Assembly (NCBI GenBank): GCA_964634815.1 | Contig: CAZWMD010000012.1 | Span: 38,596 to 102,595, forward strand | From: JALZVT01 sp964634815 | GTDB lineage: Bacteria > Pseudomonadota > Gammaproteobacteria > Pseudomonadales > Azotimanducaceae | Direction: 5' to 3' | DNA length: 64,000 bases | In this document: one piece after another, positions 62,101 to 64,000 of the stretch | Position numbering within the stretch: the stretch's first letter is position 1 | Layout of the letters: the number at the start of each line of letters is the position of its first letter | The notes under the pieces: model-generated | The model's input: only the letters and a program-made list of their open reading frames with translations | The model's database searches: none | Told to the model about the DNA's origin: nothing | Made by a program: the position numbers and the translations under genes

Positions 62101-62210
62101 GTGATTGGAAATGCGATGAAGCTCAGGGGTTCTTGTTTTCTCGACCCGTCGAACAGGATGCTGTGCACTTATTACTCGATGACAGTCGGCCAATGTCCAA
62201 GAAAGGCTAA
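59181..62210 (+). CDS. Ammonium transporter fused to PAS, GGDEF and EAL domains
   Basis: 1009 residues. Residues about 1-390 are an Amt/MEP/Rh channel: twin His in FAGGTVVHVL and DVVAVHGLPG, gating Phe in QLGFCGAA and WFGFNAGG, and Asp in VDFAGG are all kept, so ammonium conduction is plausible. After the Amt C-terminal region (EHLGLNYTEHG) come a helical linker (390-450), a PAS/PAC-like domain (about 455-570), a GGDEF domain (575-735; RTGGDEF at 656-660 with RSQD I-site five residues before) and an EAL domain (745-1000; FEALIRW, NISPVH, EVTEEAL, DDFGRGN, KIDKSF, AEGVE, EAQGFLFSRP). Both enzyme sites look intact. It probably links ammonium to c-di-GMP level; direction and signal are inference. 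No PII (glnK) gene is adjacent. Confidence 0.93.
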   Translation: MTELPPIYTELWRFAATILVLAMQAGFLLLEAGSVRAKNSVNVAQKNVTDLVISWILFLVFGYSIGFGLPSPMWASAESFSITSFLFQLGFCGAAATIIAGAVAERMGFAAYAWLTCAVVAIIYPLAVWLCWGNLLVPDRASPLADMGFVDFAGGTVVHVLAACVALAAILQLGPRLGRFTEEGKVRTIPGHSPVLAMLGLTILLIGWFGFNAGGLSPGDPRFAQTLLSTATAACFGALPALAFGYALDKKIFNPRRTINGLLGGLVCVTACAGFADTWHAALLGVVGGTVATFASDWLLTRYSLDDPLDVVAVHGLPGAIGTLSVAVLLPKDQLLGGSWLMQLGIQTLGLVIVSGFAFIVAWIWLKALAKFMRLRVSAEDEHLGLNYTEHGVSIDTQRLKRAIDTQLSTGTFSDGLQMNSDIYDEAGEVAESLNALLARNEQARATISQQARRFQHFANTTTDYLWETNANLALVLFSSSSQQGLLDAIPTNGTLDLFGLFNCSTEDEADNRRRIARHEPLLSFRARLEVEDLAGIRMLEVSGVPYFDDNGILMGYRGGASDVTDRQLAEERAHYLAYHDDLTGLGNRRALTASLSKRFAAAHGEQNIVVAGIDLDGFKEVNDAYGHMVGDKLLERVSERLSGILRSQDEVYRTGGDEFIAVLEGFDGSDGRENAAQWCLRIIEKLREPVEINGHVVAVGASVGISLFPEDSRGQEDLIRMADIAMYQAKVNGKGQVVPFAAAMDEEAKRRRKLESALHEAFARREFFVAYQPKINIGSGEIMGFEALIRWLHPERGELSPAEFLPAIERLQLMPELGDYVLHEACKFAASWERAGIQIAVNISPVHLVAPGFLATLDSALQSSGLDPQKLEIEVTEEALITDFEHTRIILEEVHRRGISIAVDDFGRGNTSLRYLQQFPLDKLKIDKSFIRNIVDNDKAREIARSVVRLGHDLGLSVVAEGVEQQAQLNELSDWKCDEAQGFLFSRPVEQDAVHLLLDDSRPMSKKG

Positions 62211-63253
62211 GACCACAGCGCGAGATGTTTGTCAGAGTGTTCGCTTTTGTAGTGGGTTAGCGTAATTACGCCCGTATCAAAAGACCGCATTAGTGCGTCA
62301 TAGGCTGCACGAAGATAGCTCTTGGCGTCGGGCAGGCCGGTGCTTTCATCCGCAACACAGATGCTCACTCCTACTACAATCGGTATGTAACCCTCCGAGG
62401 TTTTTAGCGAGTGCATGTAGAGATTGTCGAATACCCGCTTGAAGCTGTGTGAACTGCAATCAGCCAGGGAAGGTTGACGCATCGTTACCGCAAGAATGCC
62501 TGCTTCTGGTCGGGTAACCACATCCAGGGGACGAACCAGATTGCGCACCTTTGCCGCATAGCCCGTCACCAGTTCATCAAGCGTTTCCGGTTCGTATTGT
62601 TCGCGAATAACCGAAAGATTGCTTATTCCAACCAGTAACAAACAGGCAGCACCGCCCCTTGCGTCGACTTCTCTCGTCAGCTCTTTTATGCGCGCTATTG
62701 TGAATTTCAGGTTTCCCAGGCCGGTGACGGTATCGATTACGTCGGTCGTGCGCAGGTCATTAACCTGTTGGCTCAGGGCAGCCTTTTCGCGTAGAAGCTG
62801 ATTTTGACGGCGTGATAGCACAAGCGTGGTGAGCAATTTTTGGGTCAGCAGATTGCGGATTTGAGACTTCTCCAGAAAATCATCTACCCCTGCTGCCAGA
62901 GCCTCTTCCAGATCTGCTGTGTCCTCTTTGCCGAAGAGCAAAATGATATGTGTGTGATGCCGACTTGAGGGTTCACTTGAGCGTATGCGTCGCGTTAGTT
63001 CCAGTGGGTTCATCGATGGTAAGTTCCAATCGGCGATGACAACCTCAGCAGGACGTTTCTCCAGCGACCTCAATGCCTGGAATGGACTGTTAGTGAAACG
63101 TACATCCTTAAATCCGTTGGAGCTCAGTATTTTTGCAATGATGGTGGATGAGAAGCGTGCGCCGTCGATGATGATGATGGAGAGCTGTTCTCTCGCTTTT
63201 ACCATATCTACTACCTGCGGCTGCGTATTCGCTTGGTTAAATTCAGACTGCAT
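62207..63253 (-). CDS. Response regulator with degenerate GGDEF domain
   Basis: 348 residues. N-terminal receiver domain with probable phospho-acceptor Asp75 (VVIADWNLPSM) and acidic pocket residue Asp30. A coiled linker (about 150-170) leads to a GGDEF-fold domain (VIDTVTGLGNLKFT and later VTRPEAGILAVTM) in which GGDEF is replaced by PEAGI, so cyclase activity is not expected. It may bind c-di-GMP or a partner. No cognate kinase is adjacent. The gene converges with the Amt fusion and overlaps it by four bases at the 3' ends. Confidence 0.88.
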   Translation of the reverse strand: MQSEFNQANTQPQVVDMVKAREQLSIIIIDGARFSSTIIAKILSSNGFKDVRFTNSPFQALRSLEKRPAEVVIADWNLPSMNPLELTRRIRSSEPSSRHHTHIILLFGKEDTADLEEALAAGVDDFLEKSQIRNLLTQKLLTTLVLSRRQNQLLREKAALSQQVNDLRTTDVIDTVTGLGNLKFTIARIKELTREVDARGGAACLLLVGISNLSVIREQYEPETLDELVTGYAAKVRNLVRPLDVVTRPEAGILAVTMRQPSLADCSSHSFKRVFDNLYMHSLKTSEGYIPIVVGVSICVADESTGLPDAKSYLRAAYDALMRSFDTGVITLTHYKSEHSDKHLALWS

Positions 63254-63282
63254 GGCATCACTGTGTATTGGGAGTGGCTTTG

Positions 63283-63302
63283 TGCGTAGTGCGTTCTACG
63301 CA
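63283..63302. promoter_or_regulatory. Inverted repeat between response regulator and yajQ
   Basis: TGCGTAG, 6 bases, CTACGCA: a perfect 7-base inverted repeat in the 127-base divergent spacer. It could be an operator shared by both genes, or a leader hairpin. No factor is identified. Confidence 0.4.
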
Positions 63303-63380
63303 GGAAAGGATACTAGCACGGCCACCGGTGGGGCCTGTAAGATGTGTAGCCGAAAGGACGTAAATAGAGGACGTTTTCCC

Positions 63381-63863
63381 ATGCCCAGTTTTGACGTTGT
63401 GTCCGAACTCGATGAACAGGAAGTGCGTAATGCGGTCGATCAGGCGAATCGAGAGTTAGAGAAACGCTTTGATTTTCGCGGAGTGGATGCGAGTTTTGAG
63501 TACACTACAGACGCCATTGAGCTTGCCGCTTTCGAAGAGTTTCAGTTGGTTCAAATGCTCGATATGTTGCGCAGCAAGATGATTGGTCGAGGGTTGGATG
63601 CTCGGGCTCTGGATCCTGGAAAAGTCGAAGGCGCAGGTAAGCAAAAACGCCAGAAGTTTGTGTTGCGCCAGGGGGTTGATAAAGACAACGCTCGCGGCAT
63701 TGTGAAACGTATCAAAGAGTCCAAGCTTAAAGTTCAGGCGCAAATTCAGGGCGAGCAGGTGCGCGTCACTGGCAAAAAACGCGACGACTTGCAGAAAGTG
63801 ATGGCTTTACTGAAAGAGGCGGACCTGGATATCCCCCTGCAATACGATAACTTCCGCGATTAG
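63381..63863 (+). CDS. yajQ: YajQ family nucleotide-binding protein
   Basis: 160 residues starting MPSFDVVSELDEQEVRNAVD, the conserved YajQ opening, with FDFRGVDASFEY, LDMLRSKMIGRGLD and KESKLKVQAQIQGEQVRVTGKKRDDLQ. The family has two ferredoxin-like domains; members in Xanthomonas bind c-di-GMP and act as effectors, while in E. coli the role is unclear. ATG 63381 fits the family; a longer frame from 62985 runs antisense through the regulator. The neighbouring c-di-GMP-type genes make an effector role attractive. Confidence 0.94.
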   Translation: MPSFDVVSELDEQEVRNAVDQANRELEKRFDFRGVDASFEYTTDAIELAAFEEFQLVQMLDMLRSKMIGRGLDARALDPGKVEGAGKQKRQKFVLRQGVDKDNARGIVKRIKESKLKVQAQIQGEQVRVTGKKRDDLQKVMALLKEADLDIPLQYDNFRD

Positions 63864-63903
63864 CAGATTTTTTCACATCTGCGAATCAACAGAAATAAGT
63901 AAG

Positions 63904-63924
63904 CCTCTCTGATGCAAAGAGAGG
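63904..63924 (+). promoter_or_regulatory. Hairpin covering the ampG ribosome binding site
   Basis: CCTCTCT (63904-63910), loop GATGCAA, AGAGAGG (63918-63924): perfect 7-bp stem. The right arm contains most of the AGAGAGGAG ribosome binding site of the gene starting at 63932, so folding would hide it. Confidence 0.5.
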
Positions 63925-63931
63925 AGTTCAC

Positions 63932-64000
63932 TTGCACGCTTATCTGAATCTTCGCGCCATGCGGCTCACCCTGCTTGGCTTTGCTGCAGGTCTACCCATA
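63932..64000 (+). CDS. ampG: AmpG-like muropeptide permease (5' fragment)
   Basis: Only the first 23 codons lie in the window. TTG start with GAGGAG seven bases upstream; the sequence HAYLNLRAMRLTLLGFAAG then LPI matches the N-terminus of AmpG-type major facilitator permeases, which import anhydro-muropeptides. ampD of the same recycling pathway is at 53.8 kb. The fragment is short, so the call is tentative. Confidence 0.55.
   Translation, partial: MHAYLNLRAMRLTLLGFAAGLPI

Overview
The window is a chromosomal segment of a Gammaproteobacterium, probably a draft or metagenome assembly because two 100-base N runs are present. Gene content and order match the conserved cell-envelope and cell-division neighbourhood of Pseudomonas-like gammaproteobacteria: rpoN-hpf-ptsN, lptBAC-kdsC, mlaFEDCB-ibaG-murA-hisG-hisD, zapE, rplM-rpsI, petABC, sspAB, dolP-yraN-lpoA, rsmI-rnpB, the dcw cluster, lpxC, dciA, secA, argJ, yacG-coaE-pilD-pilC-pilB and pilin genes, then tRNA-Thr and nadC. 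Base composition is a little over half GC. I cannot place the organism below class level. Almost everything is housekeeping; no phage, insertion sequence, CRISPR array or rRNA was seen.

Layout. 1-6.1 kb, minus strand: nitrogen PTS (ptsN, partial), HPF, sigma-54, the LPS transport genes lptB/A/C, kdsC and a calcium/cation antiporter. 6.2-14.2 kb, plus strand: the Mla retrograde lipid transport operon running into ibaG, murA, hisG, hisD and zapE. 14.3-19.7 kb: L13/S9, the cytochrome bc1 complex and the stringent starvation proteins. 19.8-22.8 kb, minus: dolP, yraN, lpoA. 22.8-24.2 kb: rsmI and RNase P RNA. 24.6-39.2 kb: a tightly overlapping dcw cluster from mraZ to ftsZ, then lpxC. murF, murG and ddl/murB are all missing from it. 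39.2-45.4 kb: dciA (minus), an M23 peptidase, secA and argJ. 45.4-53.8 kb: yacG, coaE, the pilDCB assembly genes, two pilin genes, tRNA-Thr, a TfpX/TfpZ-type pilin accessory gene and nadC. 53.8-59 kb: ampD and the pyruvate dehydrogenase E1 and E2 genes. 59-64 kb: a signalling patch made of a 1009-residue ammonium-transporter/PAS/GGDEF/EAL fusion, a response regulator with a degenerate GGDEF domain, a YajQ-family protein and the start of an ampG-like permease.

How the genes work together. Most genes build or maintain the envelope: peptidoglycan precursors and septal synthesis (murA, murE, mraY, murD, murC, ftsI, ftsW, lpoA), division (ftsL, Q, A, Z, zapE), LPS (kdsC, lptABC, lpxC), lipid asymmetry (mla), recycling (ampD, ampG) and secretion (secA). 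Type IV pili depend on the local sigma-54: a good -24/-12 site lies upstream of the main pilin gene, and rpoN is in the same window.

Most notable points: the Amt-PAS-GGDEF-EAL fusion, with both the ammonium-conduction residues and the c-di-GMP synthesis and hydrolysis motifs intact, next to two other c-di-GMP-type genes; the dcw cluster missing three ligase/transferase genes without loss of translational coupling; an FtsI with SSQ in place of the usual SxN motif; and both N gaps being flanked by the same 55-base sequence on each side, so they are probably false gaps, one of which breaks dciA.
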